13,206 nt of DNA from Clostridium sp. CAG:389 (GTDB lineage Bacteria > Bacillota > Clostridia > TANB77 > CAG-508). Under the pieces are notes generated by a model. It had not been told where the DNA came from. It was given only the letters and a program-made list of their open reading frames with translations, and did no database searches. How positions within the stretch are numbered: position 1 is the stretch's first letter; the number at the start of each line of letters is the position of its first letter. Where the stretch lies: NCBI GenBank assembly GCA_000438255.1, contig FR901868.1, positions 6,726-19,931 of the forward strand. The letters run 5' to 3'. Positions 1-6,626 of the stretch are shown here, piece by piece. A program made the translations under genes and the position numbers.

Positions 1-30
1 GTGTGCTCTATCCAACTGAGCTATTGACCC
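1..30 (-). tRNA. tRNA gene, 5' part only (isotype not determinable)
   Basis: Read on the minus strand, the first 30 bases form the start of a tRNA: a 7-base acceptor strand (GGGTCAA), T8 and A9, then a D-arm whose GCTC and GAGC strands pair around an AGTTGGATA loop. The window ends just inside the anticodon stem, so the anticodon is missing and the amino acid cannot be assigned. A well-formed promoter lies just upstream on the same strand. Confidence that it is a tRNA is high; it could be the first gene of a longer tRNA cluster running off the edge. Confidence 0.88.
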
Positions 31-50
31 ATAACGTTTGAACAATAATT

Positions 51-79
51 ATAATAACACAAAAAAATAATAATGTCAA
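51..79 (-). promoter_or_regulatory. Sigma-A-type promoter for the tRNA gene
   Basis: On the minus strand a perfect -35 TTGACA (74-79) is separated by 17 bases from TATTAT (51-56). Transcription would start near 44-45, about 15 bases before the tRNA 5' end. Near-consensus elements are typical of stable RNA genes. An overlapping TATAAT is present at a less favourable spacing of 20. Confidence 0.75.
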
Positions 80-161
80 TGAAAAAGTTACAAAAAATAC
101 AAAAAAATTAAAAAAATTTCTGAATAATCTATTTCCGTAATGTGAATTCTTTGTGAAAAAC

Positions 162-190
162 TTTACAAGAAAAAATCAAAATGATATTAT
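162..190 (+). promoter_or_regulatory. Promoter of the Gld-type ABC transporter operon
   Basis: TTTACA (162-167), a 17-base spacer and TATTAT (185-190) form a good sigma-A promoter, with a start near 197. The leader to the GTG codon at 251 is about 54 bases. In it, CTTAC (217-221) can pair with GTAAG (234-238), which overlaps the Shine-Dalgarno AAGGAGG (236-242). This helix is short and its effect is uncertain. Confidence 0.6.
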
Positions 191-250
191 AGAAACAACA
201 AAAGCAAGACAAAAGTCTTACGGAAAATAAAATGTAAGGAGGAATATCAC

Positions 251-1192
251 GTGATTGAAGTAAAAAACATCACAAAAAAATACGGAAGCTTCACAGCCGT
301 AGACAATATCAGCTTCAAAATAGAAGAAGGAGAAATAATAGGACTACTTGGACCAAACGGAGCAGGAAAAAGTACAACAATGAACATGATAACAGGGTAT
401 ATCGAACCAACAGAAGGAGAAATAAGCATAGAAGGATACGACATATCAAAAAAATCAAAAAAAGCAAAAGCACAAATAGGATACATGCCAGAAGGAGTCC
501 CATTATATTCAGACCTAACAGTAAAAGAATTTGTAACATATATGGCAGAACTTAAAAAAGTAGACAGAAAAACAAGAAAAGAAAAAGTAGAAAAAATTAT
601 TGAACAAACAGGACTAAAAGAGGTAGAAAAGAAGCTAACACGTAACCTATCAAGAGGATACAAACAAAGAGTAAGCATGGCAGGAGCATTAGTAGGAGAA
701 CCAAAAATCCTTATATTAGATGAACCAACAGTAGGATTAGACCCAAAACAAATAACAGAAATAAGAGCACTAATTAAAGAACTAGGAAAAACACACACTA
801 TAATATTAAGCTCACACATACTATCAGAAGTAAGTCAAATATGCAATAAAGTAATAATAATAAATAAAGGAAAAATAGTTGCAATAGACACACCAGAAAA
901 CCTAGAAAAGAAAGTATCAACAAATAATGCAACATATGTAACAGTAGAAGATACAGAAAACAAAATAGAAATAATAAAAGAAAAAATACCAGAAATCAAA
1001 AATATCAAACTAATTAAAGAAAATGAAGATGGTACAAAACAATATGTACTAGAATCAGATAAAGACGTTGATTTAAGAAAAATAGTGTTTAATGAATTTG
1101 CAAAAGAGAATATCACAATATTTGAAATGAAAAAAGCAGACACAACACTAGAAGATGCATTTATGAAGTTGATAGAAGGAGGAGAAAAATAA
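251..1192 (+). CDS. ABC transporter ATP-binding protein, Gld-type ABC-2 exporter
   Basis: This is the 313-residue cytoplasmic ATPase of an ABC-2 type exporter. The Walker A motif is GPNGAGKST (34-42), the signature is LSRGYKQR (133-140), the Walker B motif is ILILDEPT with catalytic Glu158, the D-loop is GLDP (162-165) and the switch histidine is His189. The Q-loop position reads GYMPE, as is common in GldA and related drug-type ATPases. A C-terminal extension of about 90 residues after the ATPase core is also usual in the ABC-2 class. The GTG start is set by AAGGAGG at 236-242. The stop overlaps the permease start by one base (TAATG), so the two are probably translationally coupled. The partners (permease, then GldG-like protein) identify the Gld-type subclass. 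The name reflects gliding proteins of Bacteroidetes; gliding is not implied here and the substrate is unknown. Confidence 0.95.
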   Translation: MIEVKNITKKYGSFTAVDNISFKIEEGEIIGLLGPNGAGKSTTMNMITGYIEPTEGEISIEGYDISKKSKKAKAQIGYMPEGVPLYSDLTVKEFVTYMAELKKVDRKTRKEKVEKIIEQTGLKEVEKKLTRNLSRGYKQRVSMAGALVGEPKILILDEPTVGLDPKQITEIRALIKELGKTHTIILSSHILSEVSQICNKVIIINKGKIVAIDTPENLEKKVSTNNATYVTVEDTENKIEIIKEKIPEIKNIKLIKENEDGTKQYVLESDKDVDLRKIVFNEFAKENITIFEMKKADTTLEDAFMKLIEGGEK

Positions 1193-1878
1193 TGTGGGCA
1201 GTTATCAAAAAAGAATTTAAATCATATTTTTACACACCAATTGGTTACATATTTATTGGAGTATTTTTAATAGCATTTAGTATATCTTTCTATTTTAGTG
1301 TATTAGGATATGGAAATGTAAATTTTGAGTATATATATTATACTTTACCAACAATATTAGTTTTAGCATTTATTATACCATTATTAACAATGAGGTCATT
1401 TTCAGAAGAGAGAAAAACTGGAACTGAACAAATATTGCTAACATCACCTATAAGTATAACAAAAATAGTATTAGGAAAATTTATAGCAGCATTATTAATA
1501 GTAGTAATTACTGAATTATGCACATTTATGTACTTTGGAATCTTATGCCATTATGGAATGCCAAAATTAACAACAACATTTGCAACATTGTTAGGATTCT
1601 TATTATTCATAATGTCATATATATCATTTGGAATGTTAACATCAAGTTTAACAGAAAATCAAATAATAGCAGGAATAATCTCAATAGGATTTTTCATTAT
1701 AACTTGGGTTTTACCAGAATTTAATTCAAGTTTAGAAAGTTTTTCTTTCATAAATATGTTTTATAAATATACACAAGGACAAATTGACATAGGAGACACA
1801 GTTACATTTTTAACATTTACAATAACATGTTTATTATTAACAATAACAGCAATGCAAAGAAGAAAAAGTGTAAAATAA
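1192..1878 (+). CDS. ABC-2 type permease, GldF-like
   Basis: A 228-residue integral membrane protein with about six predicted helices (roughly 16-38, 50-67, 93-116, 128-150, 156-176, 203-221) and a basic C-terminal tail. After helix 2 it carries the sequence MRSFSEERKTGTEQILLTSP (67-86), the conserved coupling segment of the GldF-like ABC-2 permeases. It would form the membrane channel driven by the ATPase encoded just upstream, with the GldG-like product as third component. The ATG overlaps the stop codon of the ATPase gene. The upstream Shine-Dalgarno is the GGAGGA inside the end of that gene (1178-1184). Substrate unknown. Confidence 0.92.
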   Translation: MWAVIKKEFKSYFYTPIGYIFIGVFLIAFSISFYFSVLGYGNVNFEYIYYTLPTILVLAFIIPLLTMRSFSEERKTGTEQILLTSPISITKIVLGKFIAALLIVVITELCTFMYFGILCHYGMPKLTTTFATLLGFLLFIMSYISFGMLTSSLTENQIIAGIISIGFFIITWVLPEFNSSLESFSFINMFYKYTQGQIDIGDTVTFLTFTITCLLLTITAMQRRKSVK

Positions 1879-1893
1879 GAAGGAGGATAAAAA

Positions 1894-3474
1894 GTGAAAG
1901 AAGATAAAAAGACTGAAAAAATGAGCAAAGAAGAAAAAAAGGCAAAAAAAGCAACAGAAAAATTAGATAAAAAAGCAAAAAAAGCCTTAAAAGAAAAGTC
2001 AGAAAAACCAAATAAATTTATAGAAACAATAAAGAAAAAATGGTTAATAAATAGTACAAAAACATTTTTATTAGTAGTAATCATATTAGCATTTTTTATT
2101 GGAGTAAGTGTTTTAATGCAAAAATTAGACTTAACACCAATAGATTTAACAGAAGATAAATTATTCACATTAACAAGTGAAAGTAAAGAAAAAGTAAAAG
2201 ATATAGATAAAGACATCAACATTTATTTTGTTGGATACTCTGATGATGATTCTACTCTTGATTTAGCAAAACAATATACAAAAGCAAATGAAAAAATCAA
2301 AGTAGAAGCGGTAACACAAGACAGCAGACCAGACTTAGTACAAAAATATGGAATAGAAACATCAAGCCAAGGAATTATAGTAGAATGTGGAAATAACTAT
2401 AAAGTACTTGCAACTAGCGACTTATATACACATGATACAACAACATATGAATCTATAAATGTTGCAGAAGAAAAATTAACAGCTGCAATTAGATCAGTAT
2501 CTGTTGAGGAATTACCAAAAGTATATTTCTTAAATGGATATAGTTCATTTACACTAACAAGTGGAATGCAATATTTAAATATGTATTTACAAAATGAAGT
2601 AAATGAAGTTGAAACACTAGATATATTATCAACTGGAAAAGTCCCAGACGATTGTAGTACATTAGTTATAACATCACCAGAAAAAGATTTTGATGATGTT
2701 GCAACAAATGCAATAACAGAATATATAAATAAAGGTGGAAATATTTTATGGTTAAATGCAGCAATAGCTAAACAACTGGATTTACCAAATGTTAACAAAA
2801 TATTGGCATTATATGGTGTAAAACCATTTGAAATAGGAATTATAAGAGAAACAGATTCAAGTAAAATGGTATCAAATTCACCAGATTTGATAATGCCAGA
2901 AATACAATATTCAGATGCAACAAATAAATTATATAATTCAGAAGGAGTTATATTTATAAATGCAACAAAAATAAATGTTGCTAGTGATGAAGAATTAGAA
3001 AGTTTAAATACAACAAAAACATCATTAATAAAAACAAGTGAAGACGCATATTTCAGAACAAACTTCGAAAATAATTCTGATAAAGCACAAGATGGAGAAG
3101 AAACAGGAGCATTTTTGGTAGGAGCGCAATTTAATAAAATAGTAACAGAAGCAAATGATGAAACAGATACAAAAGAAGTTAAATCACAATTGATTATATA
3201 TGGAGAAAATTATTTTGTATCAGATTATCAATTAACACAATCAACACAAACACCAATGATTGCGTACAGAGAAAATAAAGATTTAGTTTTGAATTCAATT
3301 GCTTATTTATCAGATAGAGAAGAAGATATTACAGTAAGAAAGAGTACAGGAAGTGTTACTTATACAGCAACAGAACAGGAAAATAGAATTATATTAGCAA
3401 TAATTACAGTTGTACCATTATTAATAATTATAGCAGGAATTGTAGTTTGGGCTAATAGAAGAAGAAAAAAATAG
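1894..3474 (+). CDS. GldG-like ABC transporter auxiliary protein
   Basis: A 526-residue protein with a long Lys/Ala/Glu-rich cytoplasmic tail (1-50), one membrane helix (about 56-76), a large outside domain, and a second helix near 498-520 followed by NRRRKK. The stretch after helix 1 (DLTEDKLFTLT, about 84-94) and the overall plan match the ABC_transp_aux/GldG family, which accompanies GldA/GldF-type transporters and has an extracytoplasmic domain of unknown function. The GTG start follows AAGGAGG (1880-1886) at a spacing of 7. It is the last gene of the operon, as a terminator follows its TAG. In many Firmicutes this family is followed by a DUF4340 protein; none is present here. The charged tail contains two A7 runs (1934-1940, 1944-1950). 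Confidence 0.88.
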   Translation: MKEDKKTEKMSKEEKKAKKATEKLDKKAKKALKEKSEKPNKFIETIKKKWLINSTKTFLLVVIILAFFIGVSVLMQKLDLTPIDLTEDKLFTLTSESKEKVKDIDKDINIYFVGYSDDDSTLDLAKQYTKANEKIKVEAVTQDSRPDLVQKYGIETSSQGIIVECGNNYKVLATSDLYTHDTTTYESINVAEEKLTAAIRSVSVEELPKVYFLNGYSSFTLTSGMQYLNMYLQNEVNEVETLDILSTGKVPDDCSTLVITSPEKDFDDVATNAITEYINKGGNILWLNAAIAKQLDLPNVNKILALYGVKPFEIGIIRETDSSKMVSNSPDLIMPEIQYSDATNKLYNSEGVIFINATKINVASDEELESLNTTKTSLIKTSEDAYFRTNFENNSDKAQDGEETGAFLVGAQFNKIVTEANDETDTKEVKSQLIIYGENYFVSDYQLTQSTQTPMIAYRENKDLVLNSIAYLSDREEDITVRKSTGSVTYTATEQENRIILAIITVVPLLIIIAGIVVWANRRRKK

Positions 3475-3489
3475 TTATATTTATAAAGC

Positions 3490-3519
3490 AAGTCCCATAA
3501 AATAATATGGGGCTTTTTT
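3490..3519 (+). terminator. Rho-independent terminator of the ABC operon
   Basis: A 10-bp stem (3490-3499 with 3506-3515, one G-T pair) closes a 6-base loop, and T6 spans 3514-3519. It lies 15 bases after the GldG-like stop codon. It also sits directly against the start codon of the next gene at 3521, which is unusual. Confidence 0.85.
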
Positions 3520-3520
3520 C

Positions 3521-4557
3521 ATGAGTATTTTGAAAGTAGTTTTTGTTATAATAGGAACACTAATAGGAGCAGGCTTTGCATCACGGGCAGGAAGTTTATA
3601 TATTCTTCTATTCATATGGAATAAATGGAATGATAGGAATTACAATATCTTCAATAATTATTGGAATTACTATATATAAGACATTTAAAATCGTGGAAAA
3701 AAATGAGATTAAAAATTATAAAGAATTTTTAGATTATTTTATAAAAAATGAAAAAGTAAAAGAATTGATAAATTCAATTATAAATATATTTATTTTAGTA
3801 TCATTTTATATAATGATAGCAGGGTTTGGAGCATACCTAGAACAAGAAATAAATCTGAATAGTTTTATAGGAAGCTCAATATTAGCGGTTATGTGTTGCA
3901 TTTTACTCAAAACAAATATAAATGGGATAGTAAAGATAAATGAAATTTTAATTCCAATTTTGATAATAGTTGTTTTGATTATACGGAATAGTAAATTTTA
4001 AAAATATTGATTTTTTGAATATAAGTGATTATTTAATTCCTCAAAAAAATGAAACTTTATTTGAAAATTGGTTGATAACATGTGCCTTATATGCTAGTTA
4101 CAATTGTGTTTTACTTATACCTGTTTTGATTTCTATAAAAGAACTTATAGTAAAAAGAAAAAATATAAAATATATTTCAATTATAGTTAGTATAATTTTG
4201 ATTGTTTTATTAAGTATTGTTTTTTTATTTTTAATAAATGTGGATGTTGATATAAAAAAGTTACAGATGCCAGCTGTGTATGCAATAAGTAATATCTGGC
4301 CAGGAATAAAAAGATTGTATGGAATTATTATTTTGATTTCTATTTTTACGACTGCTATTTCTTTGGGAATTGGATTCTTAAAAAATGTTGCTATTGGTAA
4401 AAAAAGTTTTGATGCCGTTGATTTCTTGATGTGTGCTAGTGCAATTATATTTTCTGGTATTGGTTTTTCTAATTTGGTTAATTTGTTGTATCCTATTTTG
4501 GGCGTTTTTGGCTTAGTTCAGATAATACAAATTTGTTGTAGAAAAACAGATAAATAA
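3521..4557 (+). pseudogene. ykvI: YkvI-family membrane protein gene, disrupted by two frameshifts
   Basis: The reading frame from ATG 3521 encodes MSILKVVFVIIGTLIGAGFA and then Ser, the N-terminus of YkvI-like multi-span membrane proteins, but the expected continuation GQEVYIFFYSYG lies in another frame. One extra C at 3584 accounts for this. A second extra C near 3984 breaks the frame again: the middle piece stops at 4001, while the rest runs to TAA at 4557. Leaving out these two bases gives one open frame of 344 residues, about the usual length for the family, with many hydrophobic segments. The family is related to amino acid/cation transporters but has no established substrate that I know of. 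No Shine-Dalgarno of normal form precedes the ATG; GGGG at 3509-3512 lies inside the terminator stem. Codon use in the 3' half is richer in T-ending codons than in its neighbours. It is either a recent pseudogene or a sequencing/assembly error; the sequence alone cannot decide. Confidence 0.85.
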
Positions 4558-4611
4558 AAATTGTATTAGATAAATGTGAATATTAATAATATAAAAATCT
4601 TCGAAATCATA

Positions 4612-4640
4612 TTGCCAAAAAAACAAAAAACTGATATAAC
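4612..4640 (+). promoter_or_regulatory. Promoter of the DUF5711-cvpA operon
   Basis: TTGCCA (4612-4617), a 17-base spacer and TATAAC (4635-4640) give a good sigma-A promoter starting near 4647. It leaves a leader of about 45 bases before the ATG at 4692. No clear terminator for the preceding gene is visible between 4558 and 4611. Confidence 0.55.
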
Positions 4641-4661
4641 ATAGTTACAAAAACAAAGGAA

Positions 4662-4681
4662 AAGGTTTAACCTTAGGAAGG
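4662..4681 (+). promoter_or_regulatory. Leader palindrome next to the ribosome site
   Basis: AAGGTT-T-AACCTT (4662-4674) is a perfect 13-base palindrome in the leader, 15-20 bases after the predicted transcription start. The Shine-Dalgarno AGGAAGGA follows at once (4675-4682). The CCTT of the palindrome could pair either with the upstream AAGG or with the AAGG of the Shine-Dalgarno (4678-4681). It could be a protein operator, a translational control element, or chance. Confidence 0.35.
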
Positions 4682-4691
4682 AATAATAATT

Positions 4692-5873
4692 ATGAAAGAT
4701 TATTGGAAAGAACCGCAAATAAAAAAAGTAAATAAGAAAAAAATAATAATAGCAATAATAATAGCAATAATCGTAATCGCACTAATAACAATAACAATAT
4801 TATACATAAATAAAAAAGAAGTAAGAACATGGATAGACAAAAACATATTTCAAAAGGAAAAAACACAAAATAACTTGCCAAGTATAGAGATAGAAGAAGA
4901 CAATAATTCAAACATATATGCATTTAATAAAAATATAGGAATACTAAATAAAAACAACTTTTCAATATATGACAACACAGGAAAAAAAGAAAAAGAGCTA
5001 ACAATAGAAATATCAAAACCAATATTCAACAATAATAATAGATATACAGCAATAGCAGAAGAGAAAGGGCAAAAACTATATTTAATTGCAGACAAGGACA
5101 TATTATGGGAAAGGGAAATAGAAGGAAATATTTCACAAATAACTGTAAATAAAAATGGATATGTAGCAGTAACAATAGTAGATACAGTATATAAAACAGT
5201 TGTTGAATTATTTGATAGCCAAGGAACTTCATTATTTAAAACAATAATATCATCAACAAGAGTTGTATCAACATCAATTTCTGATGATAATAAATATCTT
5301 GCAATAGCACAGGTTGATACATCAGGAACAATGATACAATCAAACATAAAAGTAATGTCAATAGATGATGCAAAAAATAATACAGATAACACAATAAAAA
5401 AAGAATACAAAGGTGAAAACAATGATTTGATAACAAATATAAAATACCAAGAAAAAAATAAATTATTGTGTATGTATACAGATAAAATAACTGAAATTAA
5501 AACAGATGAAACAGTAGAAACGATACAAGAATTTAAAGACAAAAAAATATCATTTGCATCAATAGAATTATCAAATGCATCTATAACGATAGAAGAAAAA
5601 TCATCAGGACTATTTACAGCAGACTCAGTAGTAAATATAATAAATTCAGACAATAAAAGTACATCACTTTATACAGCAGAATTGGTAACAAAAGAAATAT
5701 ATACTACTGGGAATATTATAGCATTAAACTTAGGAGCAGAAGTAGAATTTATAAATACAAGTGGATGGCTGGTTAAAAGATATACAGCAGAACAAGAAAT
5801 AACAAGTATAGTTATATCAAATTCAATTGCAGGAATAGTGTATAGAGATAAAATAGAAATCATAAATTTATAA
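4692..5873 (+). CDS. DUF5711-like membrane-anchored protein
   Basis: A 393-residue protein of unknown function. A short basic cytoplasmic N-terminus is followed by one membrane helix (about 18-38) of mostly Ile/Ala/Val. The remaining 350 residues should lie outside the membrane. This part is rich in short beta-strand-like segments with recurring blade-like units, such as ISDDNKYLAIAQV in the middle, suggesting a WD40-like or PQQ-like beta-propeller. Architecture and the cvpA neighbour fit the DUF5711 family of Firmicutes; I assign this from recollection of the family, not a search. There are no visible catalytic motifs. The ATG follows AGGAAGGA (4675-4682). The next gene begins 13 bases after the stop, so the two are co-transcribed. 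Confidence 0.7.
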   Translation: MKDYWKEPQIKKVNKKKIIIAIIIAIIVIALITITILYINKKEVRTWIDKNIFQKEKTQNNLPSIEIEEDNNSNIYAFNKNIGILNKNNFSIYDNTGKKEKELTIEISKPIFNNNNRYTAIAEEKGQKLYLIADKDILWEREIEGNISQITVNKNGYVAVTIVDTVYKTVVELFDSQGTSLFKTIISSTRVVSTSISDDNKYLAIAQVDTSGTMIQSNIKVMSIDDAKNNTDNTIKKEYKGENNDLITNIKYQEKNKLLCMYTDKITEIKTDETVETIQEFKDKKISFASIELSNASITIEEKSSGLFTADSVVNIINSDNKSTSLYTAELVTKEIYTTGNIIALNLGAEVEFINTSGWLVKRYTAEQEITSIVISNSIAGIVYRDKIEIINL

Positions 5874-5886
5874 TGGAGGAATAGAT

Positions 5887-6504
5887 ATGGGAATTATAAT
5901 AGATATAATTTTAATAGCAATTTTAATTTTATCAACTTTTTTAGGATATAAAAAAGGATTGGTAAAATTGGGTGCAAAACTATTTGCTGGTATTATTGCA
6001 ATAATTTTAACATTGATTTTATATAGACCAGTTGCAAATGCGATAATTAAAAACACACCAATAGAAGACAAAATCAAAAACGTTATAGTAGAAAATGCAT
6101 CAAACTTTATAAAAGAAGAAAATGAGAATACAAATGAAATATCAACACAAATAACAAATCAAGTAACAAACCAAGTAAAAAATGAAATTTTACCAGGAGA
6201 AGCGGAAAATATTGCAAAAGGTGTTGTATATGCATTAACAGCAATAATATTGTTTGTTGTAGTTAAAATAATATTAAGTATTGTTGTATCTTTAATTGAT
6301 GGTATTGCAAAACTGCCAATACTAAAACAATTTAATGAAGTGGGTGGAATGGCGTATGGTATAGTAAGAGGATTACTAATAATATGTATAGCAGTTTTAT
6401 TAATGGGAGTATATACAAAAATAAAACCAGAAAGCACATTAAACACAAAAATCCAAGCATCATTTATAACAAAAATTTTATATGAAAATATTGTTAAATT
6501 TTAG
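5887..6504 (+). CDS. CvpA family membrane protein
   Basis: A 205-residue membrane protein with four predicted helices (about 2-18, 27-46, 110-138, 156-176). Family hallmarks are the D-x(n)-GYKKGLVK segment after helix 1 (20-27) and the FNEVGGMAYGIVRGLL segment leading into helix 4 (149-164). CvpA was named for a role in colicin V production in E. coli; in Gram-positives the family is widespread and its molecular role is unclear, with links to envelope homeostasis. The loop between helices 2 and 3 (47-109) is polar, Asn/Glu-rich, with a short TNQV repeat (90-97). Its ribosome site TGGAGGA lies 7-8 bases before the ATG. It is the last gene of the operon with the DUF5711-like gene, and a terminator follows immediately. 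Confidence 0.87.
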   Translation: MGIIIDIILIAILILSTFLGYKKGLVKLGAKLFAGIIAIILTLILYRPVANAIIKNTPIEDKIKNVIVENASNFIKEENENTNEISTQITNQVTNQVKNEILPGEAENIAKGVVYALTAIILFVVVKIILSIVVSLIDGIAKLPILKQFNEVGGMAYGIVRGLLIICIAVLLMGVYTKIKPESTLNTKIQASFITKILYENIVKF

Positions 6505-6506
6505 AT

Positions 6507-6536
6507 AAAAAGACGCAAATTCATTGCGTTTTTTTT
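6507..6536 (+). terminator. Rho-independent terminator after cvpA
   Basis: ACGCAA (6513-6518) pairs perfectly with TTGCGT (6524-6529) around a 5-base loop, and the stem can extend through A5/T5. T8 follows (6529-6536). It begins 3 bases after the cvpA stop and ends the DUF5711-cvpA transcript. Confidence 0.85.
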
Positions 6537-6565
6537 AAATATTTGTTATACTAATGTCATGATTT

Positions 6566-6595
6566 TTGACAAAAATTAGGAACATATTTTATTAT
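6566..6595 (+). promoter_or_regulatory. Promoter of the LCP gene
   Basis: TTGACA (6566-6571) and TATTAT (6590-6595) are 18 bases apart, placing the start near 6602-6603. That coincides with an in-frame ATG at 6603, which would then be leaderless, and favours the TTG at 6627 with its ribosome site. A second possible promoter, TTGCGT (6524-6529)-17-TATACT (6547-6552), overlaps the preceding terminator. Confidence 0.6.
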
Positions 6596-6626
6596 ATTAA
6601 ATATGAAAAAATTAGGAGTGATTATT

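Noticed and set aside
1..30. Naming the tRNA as Arg or another isotype
   Set aside because: The anticodon is outside the window and the acceptor and D-arm sequence alone does not identify the amino acid.
208..238. Riboswitch or attenuator in the ABC operon leader
   Set aside because: The leader is only about 54 bases with one 5-6 bp helix and no known riboswitch core or terminator; too little to support.
247..819. 190-residue minus-strand frame opposite the ABC ATPase gene
   Set aside because: It is a shadow of an A-rich plus-strand gene: Ser/Phe/Ile-rich, low complexity, no ribosome site, and the plus frame has all ABC motifs.
3581..3590. Programmed ribosomal frameshifting in the YkvI gene
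   Set aside because: There is no slippery heptamer, internal ribosome-like site or following stem at the break, two separate shifts would be needed, and the family is not known to use recoding.
3576..4001. Two separate small membrane protein genes at 3576-4001 and 4015-4557
   Set aside because: Both would begin at TTG codons without ribosome sites, and together with the 3521-3583 piece they make one continuous YkvI protein once two bases are left out.
4850..5653. 267-residue minus-strand frame opposite the DUF5711-like gene
   Set aside because: Same cause: the complement of an A-rich gene with few stops. The plus-strand gene has a promoter, a ribosome site and operon context; the minus frame has none.
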